Origin: JBMNGH01 sp050949725
GTDB lineage: Bacteria > Bacillota > Thermosediminibacteria > Thermosediminibacterales > Tepidanaerobacteraceae
Direction: 5' to 3'
DNA length: 64,000 nucleotides
NCBI GenBank assembly: GCA_050949725.1
Contig: JBMNGH010000002.1
Span: 62,001 to 126,000, forward strand
Part shown: positions 18,250 to 26,403 of the stretch, one piece after another
Position numbering within the stretch: position 1 is the stretch's first letter
Layout: each line of letters opens with the position of its first letter
Notes under the pieces: generated by a model
The model's database searches: none
What the model saw: the letters and a program-made list of their open reading frames with translations, nothing else
What the model was told of the DNA's origin: nothing
Position numbers and translations under genes: made by a program

Positions 18250-18819
18250 ATGGACACAATTAGAGCTTTTATAGCACTGGGAATAGATGATTTGACAAAA
18301 GACATCATTTATGATTTCATCGAAAAAATAAAAGAGGAACGAGCATTCGAAGATATTAGGTGGGTTAAAAGGGAGAACCTGCATTTGACCTTAGCCTTTT
18401 TGGGGGAAATTCCCGTAGATTCAATTCCGGCCATAGATTGTTTAATAAAGGAAGTAGCTAGTAATAATTGTAAGTTCAAAATCAGATTTACGGGAATAGG
18501 TTTTTTCCCCAACCTTAGGTCGCCGAGGGTTTGCTGGATCGGGGTCGAGGAACAGCTTTTTCTTGAGAAACTTAAAAAAGACATTGACAATGGGTTGGAG
18601 CGTATCGGGTTACGCTACGATAAAAAACCGTTTTCTCCACATCTTACTATAGGCCGTATCAAAGCTAATAAAAATAAAATATCAATAGAACATATAAGAG
18701 GCTTAAATATTGACGTATCATATACGGCATCAAATATCTGGCTCATGAAAAGCCAGCTTTTTAGAGAAGGTCCTTTGTATACGTATGTGACCGGCAGTTT
18801 ACTTAAAAAAAGAAAATAA
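18250..18819 (+). CDS. thpR: RNA 2',3'-cyclic phosphodiesterase ThpR (2'-5' RNA ligase family)
   Basis: 2H phosphoesterase hydrolysing 2',3'-cyclic phosphate ends of RNA. The two catalytic HxT motifs are visible as HLTLAFLGE (near residue 43) and HLTIGRIK (near 131). The start is ATG 18250, giving the family-like MDTIRAFIALG; an in-frame ATG at 18235 precedes the purine-rich GGGAGA that would serve as the binding site. 189 aa is usual. It sits just before recA in the cinA operon. Confidence 0.9.
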   Translation: MDTIRAFIALGIDDLTKDIIYDFIEKIKEERAFEDIRWVKRENLHLTLAFLGEIPVDSIPAIDCLIKEVASNNCKFKIRFTGIGFFPNLRSPRVCWIGVEEQLFLEKLKKDIDNGLERIGLRYDKKPFSPHLTIGRIKANKNKISIEHIRGLNIDVSYTASNIWLMKSQLFREGPLYTYVTGSLLKKRK

Positions 18820-18843
18820 GGGCAATATGGAGGTATGTCTATT

Positions 18844-19878
18844 ATGACAGGAAAACAAAAAGCGCTTGAATCGGCTATTTCACAGATTGAAAGACAGTTT
18901 GGCAAGGGTTCCATTATGAAGTTAGGAGAAGCCCAGTCAAAATTCAATGTTGAAGTTATTTCCACAGGGGCAATCCCGTTGGATATCGCACTTGGTGTCG
19001 GTGGGGTCCCTCGGGGACGAATTGTGGAAATTTTTGGCCCTGAATCATCCGGAAAAACAACAGTAGCATTACATATGATAGCAGAAGCTCAGAAAAATGG
19101 TGGTACGGCTGCATTTATCGATGCTGAACATGCACTTGATCCGACTTACGCAAAAAATTTGGGTGTTGACACGGATAATTTATTAATTTCTCAGCCAGAT
19201 ACGGGAGAACAGGCATTAGAAATATCAGAAGCACTTGTGAGGAGTGGTGCGGTTGACATAATAGTTGTCGATTCTGTCGCTGCACTTGTGCCAAAAGCAG
19301 AACTGGATGGGGACATAGGTGATGTCCGTGTTGGGTTACAGGCCAGATTAATGTCCCAGGCACTTAGAAGGCTTTCAGGCTCTATAAGCAAATCTAAAAC
19401 GGTTGCTATTTTTATAAATCAGTTAAGAGAAAAAGTGGGGATAATGTTTGGAAATCCGGAGACAACGCCAGGAGGTAGGGCCTTGAAATTTTATTCATCT
19501 GTCCGACTAGAGGTCAAGCGGGTTGATGGGATAAAACAAGGAGAAGAAATTCTCGGCAATAGAACAAGGGTAAAGGTAGTTAAGAATAAGGTTGCCCCAC
19601 CGTTTAGGAAGGCAGAATTCGATATAATATATGGTGAAGGTATATCAAAAGAGGGCTGTCTATTAGACTTTGCCGCAGACGAAGGGATTATTCAAAAAAG
19701 CGGCGCGTGGTACGCATATGGTAAGGAGAGGATAGGTCAGGGCCGTGAAAATTCCAAACAATATTTAAGAGAGCATCCTGATATTTATGAAGAAATTCTT
19801 CATAAAGTAAGAGAAAAATATAATTTGTTAAAGACAGATGAAAAATCTGATGAGAAACGCACAGGAGAAGGTTCATAA
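18844..19878 (+). CDS. recA: Recombinase RecA
   Basis: ATP-dependent strand-exchange protein and LexA co-protease. Walker A GPESSGKTTVA is near residue 64, Walker B IIVVDSVAAL, and the DNA-binding loops include LMSQALRRLSGS and NPETTPGGRALKF. ATG 18844 lies 9 nt after GGAGGT; an in-frame ATG at 18835 touches that site. 344 aa is typical. recX does not follow. Instead a Mre11-like nuclease gene starts 1 nt after the stop. No LexA-type operator was identified upstream; the gene probably reads from the cinA transcript as well. Confidence 0.97.
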   Translation: MTGKQKALESAISQIERQFGKGSIMKLGEAQSKFNVEVISTGAIPLDIALGVGGVPRGRIVEIFGPESSGKTTVALHMIAEAQKNGGTAAFIDAEHALDPTYAKNLGVDTDNLLISQPDTGEQALEISEALVRSGAVDIIVVDSVAALVPKAELDGDIGDVRVGLQARLMSQALRRLSGSISKSKTVAIFINQLREKVGIMFGNPETTPGGRALKFYSSVRLEVKRVDGIKQGEEILGNRTRVKVVKNKVAPPFRKAEFDIIYGEGISKEGCLLDFAADEGIIQKSGAWYAYGKERIGQGRENSKQYLREHPDIYEEILHKVREKYNLLKTDEKSDEKRTGEGS

Positions 19879-19879
19879 A

Positions 19880-20884
19880 ATGAGGTTTTTATACTTTACG
19901 GATACACACATAAGAGGGACAAACCCTCAGAATCGTCTCGACAGTTTTCCGGAAACCCTACATAAAAAAATTAATGAAGTAATAGACATAGCAAAGTATT
20001 ATAAAGCTGATGTGTTGCTTCACGGAGGAGATATTTTTGACAGACCGGATATATCTCCATCACTTGTAAGACAATTTGTGTTGCTGCTGAAAAAGAGTCC
20101 TTTTCCAATTTATGTAGTAGCGGGCAACCATGATATTTACGGTCAAAACCCACTTACGATAAATAGGACCATGTTGGGGCTTTTAGACAGCACTGGTGTT
20201 ATAAATATAATAAAACAAGATGAAATGAAGTTTTTTGAAGATGGAAATATTAAGATACAGCTAACAGGGCGAAGTTACTCGTACGGCATTGATACTGACG
20301 ATGGATTTAAAAGTTATATTGTAAAAAAAGATCAGAAAGCTAATTATGCCGTGCACATGGTTCATGGCATGCTTTTGGCGAAACCCTTCTTTAAAGACAT
20401 GGCTTATACATTAATAGATGATATTATAGAAACTCAAGCGGATATTACGTTGTGTGGCCATTATCATACAGGATTCGGTGTAAAAAAGCTAAATGGAAAG
20501 TATTTTGTTAATCCAGGCGGTCTTGTAAGGATAAATAATAGTATAAACGAATTGTTGAGAATGCCAAAAGTGGTTTTGTTTGAAATAAAAGAGTCGGGCA
20601 TTAATATCGAAGAAATCACGCTGAAAACAGCATTACCTGGCCATGAGGTGTTGGATCGTTCGAAGTTGGAAGCCATGTCATTTAAGGAGAAAAAGTTGGC
20701 TGAATTTGTACAAAGCGTTTATACAACAGGAGAATACAATACGGTTGATATCTCTACCATAATTGATAAAATTTCCCAAGAAGACAACTTGAAACCGGAA
20801 GTGATAGAAGAAGCGTTGAACAGAATAGGCTTTATTGAAGAAGTGTTATCTTCAACCGGTGATAATTTCGTCGAGGTGAGCTAG
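19880..20884 (+). CDS. SbcD/Mre11-like DNA repair nuclease
   Basis: Calcineurin-like nuclease of the SbcD/Mre11 type. All metal motifs are present: FTDTHIRG at the N-terminus, HGGDIFDRPD, VAGNHDIYG, VHGML and CGHYHTGFG. A C-terminal region of about 120 residues (residues 215-334) would hold the Rad50-binding part. ATG 19880 is 1 nt past the recA stop with GGAGAAGG upstream. 334 aa is short relative to SbcD (about 400). The next three genes supply a Rad50-like partner in pieces, so a complete but unusual Mre11-Rad50 module is likely. Phage-type SbcD proteins are also this compact. Confidence 0.85.
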   Translation: MRFLYFTDTHIRGTNPQNRLDSFPETLHKKINEVIDIAKYYKADVLLHGGDIFDRPDISPSLVRQFVLLLKKSPFPIYVVAGNHDIYGQNPLTINRTMLGLLDSTGVINIIKQDEMKFFEDGNIKIQLTGRSYSYGIDTDDGFKSYIVKKDQKANYAVHMVHGMLLAKPFFKDMAYTLIDDIIETQADITLCGHYHTGFGVKKLNGKYFVNPGGLVRINNSINELLRMPKVVLFEIKESGINIEEITLKTALPGHEVLDRSKLEAMSFKEKKLAEFVQSVYTTGEYNTVDISTIIDKISQEDNLKPEVIEEALNRIGFIEEVLSSTGDNFVEVS

Positions 20885-22354
20885 TTGGGGTGTATAAAAA
20901 GTCTAGAACTTCATAATTTCCAGTCCCATAAAAATTCTTCAATAACTTTCCATGATAAATTGACTGTTATCTTAGGCCAGACAGATCAGGGTAAAAGCGC
21001 CATAATTAGAGCACTCAAATGGGTCTTGTACAACGAGCCTCGCGGAACTGATTTTATAACTGCAGGATGCAATACTTGCAAGGTTTCTTTGAAAATGAGT
21101 GATGGCACAGTTATAACCAGAGAACGAGATAGAAATAAAAACAGGTATATACTAATACGAGGTGGTGAAAAACAGGTTTTTGAAGGTTTTGGTCACAATG
21201 TACCGCTTGAAATCACCAGGGCACACGGTATCCCAAAGATTTTTATTGATAGAGATTCCAATGCAGCAGTAAACCTTGCTGAGCAGCTTGAACCGCCATT
21301 TTTAATATCTGAAAGCGGAAGTAAACGTGCAAAAGCTCTCGGCAGGCTGGTGGGTGTACATATAATAGATGCGGCTCAGCGCATAACGATCAAAGACTTA
21401 AATGATACAGAACAGCGCCGTAAGCTTTTGAACAAGGAGATTGAATCAATAAAAAAAGAACTGGAGAACTTTACTGATCTTGACGAGAAGGAAAAGAGAG
21501 TTTCAAGGTTAAAATCTTTGTTAATAGAATTAAAGCAAAAGATGATGAAAGTATCTAAGCTCCGCGAAATCAACCAAAAACTCATACCCACATTGGCTGG
21601 GATTGAAGAGTCTGAAAATCTTATAAAAAAGACAGGCTTTTTCATTAAAGCTGAACAAAATATTGCTGAGGCAAATCTGCTCATATCCAAATATCTGAGA
21701 TTATTAAACATCTCAAAACGAATGAAACACATAGAGCAAACAACAAAAGTAGAAAGTAGTCACTTAAAAAAAACATCCAGTATTTCACAAATAGATGACA
21801 TCTTTTTAAAAGTTGCCCAAGTCAATTCTAAGCATAAAAAATTAACGTATATTAAAGATAACCTCGAACATATAAAAAAGTGGATGAAAAAGTCTGAATC
21901 GTATCTTGAAGCTACTCAAATGGTTGATATGGCTGAAAAGGCAGTCGCAGAAGTCATGAAGCTTTTTGAGACATTAATAAAATACAAAAAGATAAAAGAT
22001 AAACTTACTTTAATAGATAACGGTATCAGGGTTCAGGAAAGAGAGTTGGCTAAACTGCGAAGTGTAGTTTCTGCTCAAGATATCCTTGATAAAATAACCG
22101 AAAAATCATTGCGACTGTCTGTTTTGACCAGGTTAAAAAAAGCCATTTTTGATAATGAAAAATCACTGTTGAAAGGGAAGGAATATCTTAAACAAGTTTA
22201 TTGCTCGATTAATTCCACGACTCATGAATATTGTGTTTTACTAAAGAAACTTTCCAGATGTCCTACCTGTCTAAATCTTATAGACGATGAAACAGCTGAT
22301 AGAATTGTGCACGATATATTAAACAGAGGCAAATATAAACTGGAGGGTAACTGA
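20885..22354 (+). CDS. SbcC/Rad50-like ATPase, N-terminal half with zinc-hook-like motif
   Basis: It begins like Rad50: SLELHNFQSHKNSSITF, then Walker A GQTDQGKSAIIRALKW. After about 180 residues of ATPase lobe come long charged coiled coils (about 175-450), and near the C-terminus CPTC, the CxxC of a Rad50 zinc hook. It then stops, so the signature, Walker B and returning helix are missing. They are supplied by the gene starting at 22606. TTG 20885 directly follows the SbcD-like stop, with GAGGTGAGC upstream. The two reading frames are separated by another small gene with its own ribosome binding site, which argues for a real split rather than a frameshift. Confidence 0.82.
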   Translation: MGCIKSLELHNFQSHKNSSITFHDKLTVILGQTDQGKSAIIRALKWVLYNEPRGTDFITAGCNTCKVSLKMSDGTVITRERDRNKNRYILIRGGEKQVFEGFGHNVPLEITRAHGIPKIFIDRDSNAAVNLAEQLEPPFLISESGSKRAKALGRLVGVHIIDAAQRITIKDLNDTEQRRKLLNKEIESIKKELENFTDLDEKEKRVSRLKSLLIELKQKMMKVSKLREINQKLIPTLAGIEESENLIKKTGFFIKAEQNIAEANLLISKYLRLLNISKRMKHIEQTTKVESSHLKKTSSISQIDDIFLKVAQVNSKHKKLTYIKDNLEHIKKWMKKSESYLEATQMVDMAEKAVAEVMKLFETLIKYKKIKDKLTLIDNGIRVQERELAKLRSVVSAQDILDKITEKSLRLSVLTRLKKAIFDNEKSLLKGKEYLKQVYCSINSTTHEYCVLLKKLSRCPTCLNLIDDETADRIVHDILNRGKYKLEGN

Positions 22355-22355
22355 A

Positions 22356-22592
22356 ATGGATGCTGAGAGAGAAATTCAAAACTTAAAAGATAAAATAGAT
22401 AAAGCCAAGGCGCTCAGGTATAAAGCTGAAGCCCGACTTGAGGAACTTCAGAAACAAAAGCAGCAGCTGTTAGAAGAATTAGAAAGCCTTGATGTAAAAC
22501 CGGAGGATTTAGATGTGGAAATAGAGACCTTGACCAAGGAAATAGGTGAACTGCTGGAAAAGACAAAAAGACTTATCCCCAAGGATATTTAA
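22356..22592 (+). CDS. Small coiled-coil protein within the split SbcC locus
   Basis: 78 residues, almost wholly charged heptad-like helix (EIQNLKDKIDKAKALRYKAE, then ETLTKEIGELLEKTKRL) with no cysteine. TGGAGGG lies upstream of ATG 22356, 1 nt after the previous stop. It may form part of the coiled-coil arm between the two ATPase halves or be a separate subunit. No family is recognised. Confidence 0.75.
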   Translation: MDAEREIQNLKDKIDKAKALRYKAEARLEELQKQKQQLLEELESLDVKPEDLDVEIETLTKEIGELLEKTKRLIPKDI

Positions 22593-22605
22593 GAGGATGA
22601 GACAA

Positions 22606-23274
22606 ATGGAAAAAATGGATTCGGTGCTTTCCGCTCTAGAAGATAAAGCGGCCAAACTTGATCTGGAACTTGCAATGAAAAAGAACATAAAACTAAAACT
22701 CGAAAACGACTTGGCAACCAAAAACAAAGAACTGGACAGATTAAGCGGCTATATAGATGTCTTGGAACAGGTTAGAATACTGTTACAGAAGGCCTCGGAA
22801 TATGCCCGTGAGCAAATAAGACAGCAGATTGAAATGCTTGTCACTCACTGCCTACAGTTTGTTTTTGGTTCTAATATCGAATTCTGTATTGAACTTAATG
22901 AAGTAAGGGGTAAGGCAGAAGCCGAGTTTTATGTTTTATCAACATATGATACCATAAAAATAAAGACAAGGCCTGAAGATGCAAGGGGTGGGGGTGTTGT
23001 CGATATAATCTCACTGGCTCTGAGGATAGCTGTAATACAAAGCACAAACTTGTATAAAGATGGGCCATTGATATTAGATGAACCGGCAAAACATGTCAGC
23101 GGAGAGTACATAGCAAATGTAGCCCAGTTCTTAAAGCAAATATGTGATGTATTCAACAGACAGATAATTATGGTGACACACAATCAATACTTAAGTGAAA
23201 TAGCCGACTTGTCATATCTTGTGGAACTAAGGGACGGTTATAGCGATGTATCGATATTTGAGTCTACATTGTAA
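22606..23274 (+). CDS. SbcC/Rad50-like ATPase, C-terminal half
   Basis: It opens with about 70 residues of coiled coil, then the C-terminal ATPase lobe: a glycine-rich signature region ARGGGVVDIISLALRIAV in place of the usual LSGGE, Walker B PLILDEPAKHVSGEY with the catalytic glutamate, and the H-loop MVTHNQYL. No Walker A, so it needs the partner encoded at 20885. ATG 22606 chosen for its 9-nt spacing from AAGAGG; ATG 22597 is too close. 222 aa. The gene is followed by a sigma-A promoter for rny and ends the recA-linked run. Confidence 0.82.
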   Translation: MEKMDSVLSALEDKAAKLDLELAMKKNIKLKLENDLATKNKELDRLSGYIDVLEQVRILLQKASEYAREQIRQQIEMLVTHCLQFVFGSNIEFCIELNEVRGKAEAEFYVLSTYDTIKIKTRPEDARGGGVVDIISLALRIAVIQSTNLYKDGPLILDEPAKHVSGEYIANVAQFLKQICDVFNRQIIMVTHNQYLSEIADLSYLVELRDGYSDVSIFESTL

Positions 23275-23308
23275 AAATTACGGTTTTTACAGTGGTAACC
23301 CGATATTC

Positions 23309-23337
23309 TTGACATGATTGTTAAAAAAGTGTAAAAT
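23309..23337 (+). promoter_or_regulatory. Sigma-A promoter for rny
   Basis: Consensus TTGACA (23309-23314), 17-bp spacer, TAAAAT (23332-23337). Transcription would begin near 23344, leaving a leader of about 165 nt before the rny start. Confidence 0.85.
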
Positions 23338-23455
23338 TAATAGAGATATTTAGTTCTTGCAGCAACTATTTATGCTCATTTTTGAATTGGGGTTTTGATT
23401 TATCGAATGGGGTACAACTTTAAATTAAATTAGAGTATTCTCTATTTAATTACTT

Positions 23456-23478
23456 AAACCGAGTTCCCCTCGGTTTTT
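23456..23478 (+). terminator. Terminator-like hairpin in the rny leader
   Basis: 8-bp perfect stem AAACCGAG / CTCGGTTT, 5-nt loop, T-rich tail. It lies between the rny promoter and start codon, so it may attenuate rny. It could also end readthrough from the SbcC-like genes. A second stem (around 23427-23450, AGAG/CTCT core) lies just before it. Confidence 0.75.
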
Positions 23479-23508
23479 ATTGTTTTTGTTACAAGGAGGT
23501 GAATAAGT

Positions 23509-25047
23509 ATTAATTTAACAAGTGTTATTGTAACTGTTATAATCGGGTTAATAACTTTAGCCTTAGGCTATTTTATCAGAAAATATATAGCTGAGGCAAA
23601 GATAAATTCCGCAGAGGAATCGGCAAAAAAAATCTTGGTCGAAGCTGAAAATAAAGCGGAAGCACTAAAGAGAGAAGCACTGGTAGAGGCAAAAGAGGAA
23701 ATCCTAAAATTAAGAAACGAAGCCGAAAAAGAGCTTCGTGAAAGAAGAATTGAGCTACAGCGATCAGAGAGAAGGCTAGTGCAGAAAGAAGAAGTACTTG
23801 ATCGAAAGATGGAAGCAATAGAAAAGAAAGATGAAATCATTGGGAAAAAGGAAACCGACATTAACCAATTGCATGAAAAGGCTAAGGAATTGTTCCAGAA
23901 GCAGCTGGTAGAACTTGAAAGAATCTCTGGCCTGACAAGTGATGAGGCTAAAGACTATTTACTGTCAAGGATAAGAGACCAAATCCGCCATGAAGCGGCC
24001 GTGATGATAAAGGAAACAGAAGCCCAAGCCAAGGAGGAAGCACAGAAAAGAGCCAGGGAGATTATATCACACGCAATACAGAAGTTTGCGGCTGATCAAG
24101 TTATGGAGACGACTGTTTCAGTAGTTTCTCTTCCTAACGATGAGATGAAGGGTAGAATAATCGGGAGAGAAGGAAGGAATATAAGAGCCCTTGAGACATT
24201 AACAGGTATAGATCTTATTATTGACGATACCCCTGAAGCGGTTATTCTTTCCGGATTTGATCCAATAAGGCGTCAGGTGGCCAAAATAGCACTCGAAAAA
24301 TTAATTGTCGATGGGAGAATACACCCTGCTAGAATAGAGGAAATGGTTGAAAAGGCACAAAAAGAAGTAGAAAGTATCATTCGTGAAGAAGGAGAAAAGG
24401 CCGTATTTGACACTGGAATACTGGGTTTGCACAGTGACCTTATAAGATATATAGGAAAACTAAAATTCAGAACCAGCTATGGCCAAAATGTACTGCATCA
24501 TTCTATTGAAGTTGCGCATTTAGCCTCTTTTATGGCTGCTGAGCTAGGAGTGGATACAAAACTTACAAAAAGAGCTGGCTTGCTGCACGATATTGGTAAG
24601 AGTGTGGATCAGGATATGGAAGGTCCTCATGCCCTGGCTGGAGCAGAGATTGCTAAAAAGTACGGCGAAAGTCCAGAAGTTGTTAACGCAATTGCATCAC
24701 ATCATAATGACATAGAGCCAAAGACCGTAGAGGCGATATTGGTTCAGGCAGCAGATGCTGTTTCTGCAGCACGGCCTGGAGCGAGACGAGAAACACTTGA
24801 GTCATATATAAAGAGGCTTGAGAAACTAGAGGAAATTGCAAATACGTTTGAAGGTGTCGAAAAATCCTTTGCAATTCAAGCAGGTAGGGAAATTAGAATA
24901 ATGGTAAAGCCGCAGAATGTGGATGATTTTGGAGTAATTGAGATGGCAAAGGGCATAGCAAAAAAGATAGAAGAAGAACTAGAATATCCTGGGCAAATCA
25001 AGGTTAATGTTATAAGAGAAACGAGGGCTACAGAATACGCAAAGTAA
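23509..25047 (+). CDS. rny: Ribonuclease Y, apparent ATT start codon
   Basis: Membrane-bound endoribonuclease starting mRNA decay. An N-terminal membrane span (VIVTVIIGLITLALGYF) precedes a long coiled coil (about 30-200). The KH domain has GRIIGREGRNIRALE, and the HD domain has LLHDIGKS and ASHHNDIEP. The conserved span is in frame only if translation starts upstream of the first standard codon (TTG 23635). An in-frame TGA at 23500 blocks anything earlier, and AAGGAGGTG ends exactly 7 nt before ATT 23509. From there the protein is 512 aa, the family length (about 520). No ATG, GTG or TTG lies between. A terminator hairpin sits in the leader. Confidence 0.93.
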   Translation: MNLTSVIVTVIIGLITLALGYFIRKYIAEAKINSAEESAKKILVEAENKAEALKREALVEAKEEILKLRNEAEKELRERRIELQRSERRLVQKEEVLDRKMEAIEKKDEIIGKKETDINQLHEKAKELFQKQLVELERISGLTSDEAKDYLLSRIRDQIRHEAAVMIKETEAQAKEEAQKRAREIISHAIQKFAADQVMETTVSVVSLPNDEMKGRIIGREGRNIRALETLTGIDLIIDDTPEAVILSGFDPIRRQVAKIALEKLIVDGRIHPARIEEMVEKAQKEVESIIREEGEKAVFDTGILGLHSDLIRYIGKLKFRTSYGQNVLHHSIEVAHLASFMAAELGVDTKLTKRAGLLHDIGKSVDQDMEGPHALAGAEIAKKYGESPEVVNAIASHHNDIEPKTVEAILVQAADAVSAARPGARRETLESYIKRLEKLEEIANTFEGVEKSFAIQAGREIRIMVKPQNVDDFGVIEMAKGIAKKIEEELEYPGQIKVNVIRETRATEYAK

Positions 25048-25062
25048 ATGTAACAGGGCATA

Positions 25063-25088
25063 AAAGTGCGCAAGTGCGCACTTTTTTT
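25063..25088 (+). terminator. Terminator after rny
   Basis: 9-bp perfect stem AAAGTGCGC / GCGCACTTT, AAGT loop, seven T. Confidence 0.92.
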
Positions 25089-25122
25089 GCAAAAACAAAG
25101 CGATGTGTGGGAGTTGAACTGA

Positions 25123-25899
25123 GTGAGGTTATTGATAATAGGAGATATTGTTGGCAGACCCGGTAGAACAATAGTTCAAGAAAAAGTGTCTTATTTAAGA
25201 AGAAATTTTAGTATTGATTATGTAATTGCAAATGCTGAAAATGCAGCAGGTGGAAATGGCATTACTGAAAAAATTAAGCAAGATTTGTTAATAAGCGGTA
25301 TAGATTTTCTGACAATGGGCAACCATATTTGGGACAATAAAGACGTGTTCAACTTTATAGATGAAGAGCAAAGAATGATCAGGCCCGCTAATTATCCTGA
25401 AAAAGCCCCTGGAAAAGGATATCAGCTGGTTGAGCTGGAAAACGGTACGGTCATTGGAATTGTGAATTTATCTGGTAGGGTTTTTATGAATCCATTAGAT
25501 TGCCCTTTTAGAACAGCAGATGTTATTATAGAAAAAATAAAGCCTTTAACAAAGATTATTGTTGTTGACTTTCATGCCGAGGCTTCATCCGAGAAGGTGG
25601 CAATGGGTTGGTATCTGGATGGAAGGGTATCTATTGTAGCAGGGACCCATACTCATATCCAAACCGCAGATGAAAGGATTTTACCAAAAGGCACAGCTTA
25701 TATCACCGATGTAGGCATGACTGGGCCCAGGGATTCTGTGCTAGGCATAAAAAAAGAACTTGTAATACAAAAGTTTTTGTCTCAACGTCCTGTTAGGTTT
25801 GAAGTTGCTAAAGGCTCTCAGCAACTCAATGGCATAGTTGTAGAAGTAGATGTATCCTCCGGAAAGGCAAAAAGTATAAAACGAGTAAATATTAGTTGA
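25123..25899 (+). CDS. ymdB: YmdB-family metallophosphoesterase
   Basis: Dimetal phosphodiesterase; B. subtilis YmdB hydrolyses 2',3'-cyclic nucleotides and affects biofilm and motility. It has IIGDIVGRPGR at the N-terminus, NAENAAGG, TMGNHIWDN, VDFHAEASSEK, VAGTHTHIQTAD and TDVGMTGP, the full family set. GTG 25123 gives MRLLIIGDI; the ribosome binding site (TGGGAG) is weak and far. 258 aa is normal. The rny-ymdB-spoVS order is the same as in Bacillus. Confidence 0.94.
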   Translation: MRLLIIGDIVGRPGRTIVQEKVSYLRRNFSIDYVIANAENAAGGNGITEKIKQDLLISGIDFLTMGNHIWDNKDVFNFIDEEQRMIRPANYPEKAPGKGYQLVELENGTVIGIVNLSGRVFMNPLDCPFRTADVIIEKIKPLTKIIVVDFHAEASSEKVAMGWYLDGRVSIVAGTHTHIQTADERILPKGTAYITDVGMTGPRDSVLGIKKELVIQKFLSQRPVRFEVAKGSQQLNGIVVEVDVSSGKAKSIKRVNIS

Positions 25900-25935
25900 A
25901 TATTAAATATTCTTGTAAAAATTTTATAAAAAACA

Positions 25936-25960
25936 AGGACTTTTCTTATAAACATAGAAT
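25936..25960 (+). promoter_or_regulatory. Possible sigma-H promoter for spoVS
   Basis: AGGACTTT (25936-25943) and ATAGAAT (25954-25960) resemble the sigma-H elements AGGAWWW and RNNGAAT with suitable spacing, about 40 bp before spoVS. B. subtilis spoVS is known to be sigma-H dependent, which supports the reading. Confidence 0.55.
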
Positions 25961-26001
25961 AAAATACATTATAAAGCAAACTATGCAGGGAGGAATAAAT
26001 A

Positions 26002-26262
26002 ATGGAAGTTTTAAAGGTATCAGCTAAGTCTAATCCCAACTCAGTTGCAGGAGCTCTAGCAGGAGTCTTAAGAGAAAAGGGTGGTGCAGAAATTCAAGCA
26101 ATTGGAGCTGGTGCATTAAACCAGGCAGTAAAAGCAGTAGCCATTGCTAGAGGATTTGTGGCCCCAAGTGGTGTTGATTTGATTTGTATCCCCGCTTTTA
26201 CAGATATAGAGATTGACGGCCAGGAAAGGACGGCAATGAAACTTATTGTAGAGCCTCGGTGA
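26002..26262 (+). CDS. spoVS: Stage V sporulation protein S
   Basis: Small Alba-fold-like protein needed for sporulation beyond stage V in B. subtilis. The 86-residue sequence is highly conserved across the family: MEVLKVSAKSNPNSVAGAL at the start, IGAGALNQAVKAVAIARG, then DLICIPAFTDI. AGGGAGGAA precedes ATG 26002. It is monocistronic, with a putative sigma-H promoter and its own terminator. Confidence 0.97.
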   Translation: MEVLKVSAKSNPNSVAGALAGVLREKGGAEIQAIGAGALNQAVKAVAIARGFVAPSGVDLICIPAFTDIEIDGQERTAMKLIVEPR

Positions 26263-26313
26263 GAGTAAATAATAAGTGCTTTAAATTCAAATATAAAAGC
26301 AGATACTATTTAT

Positions 26314-26344
26314 AAAAGCCTGTTAAACAACAAACAGGCTTTTT
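26314..26344 (+). terminator. Terminator after spoVS
   Basis: 11-bp perfect stem AAAAGCCTGTT / AACAGGCTTTT with an 8-nt loop and T-rich end. Confidence 0.9.
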
Positions 26345-26403
26345 GGTTGTCTTTCATTAATTACCAAGTGACAATCCCAAGAAACGTCAGCACGGAGGGA
26401 AAA

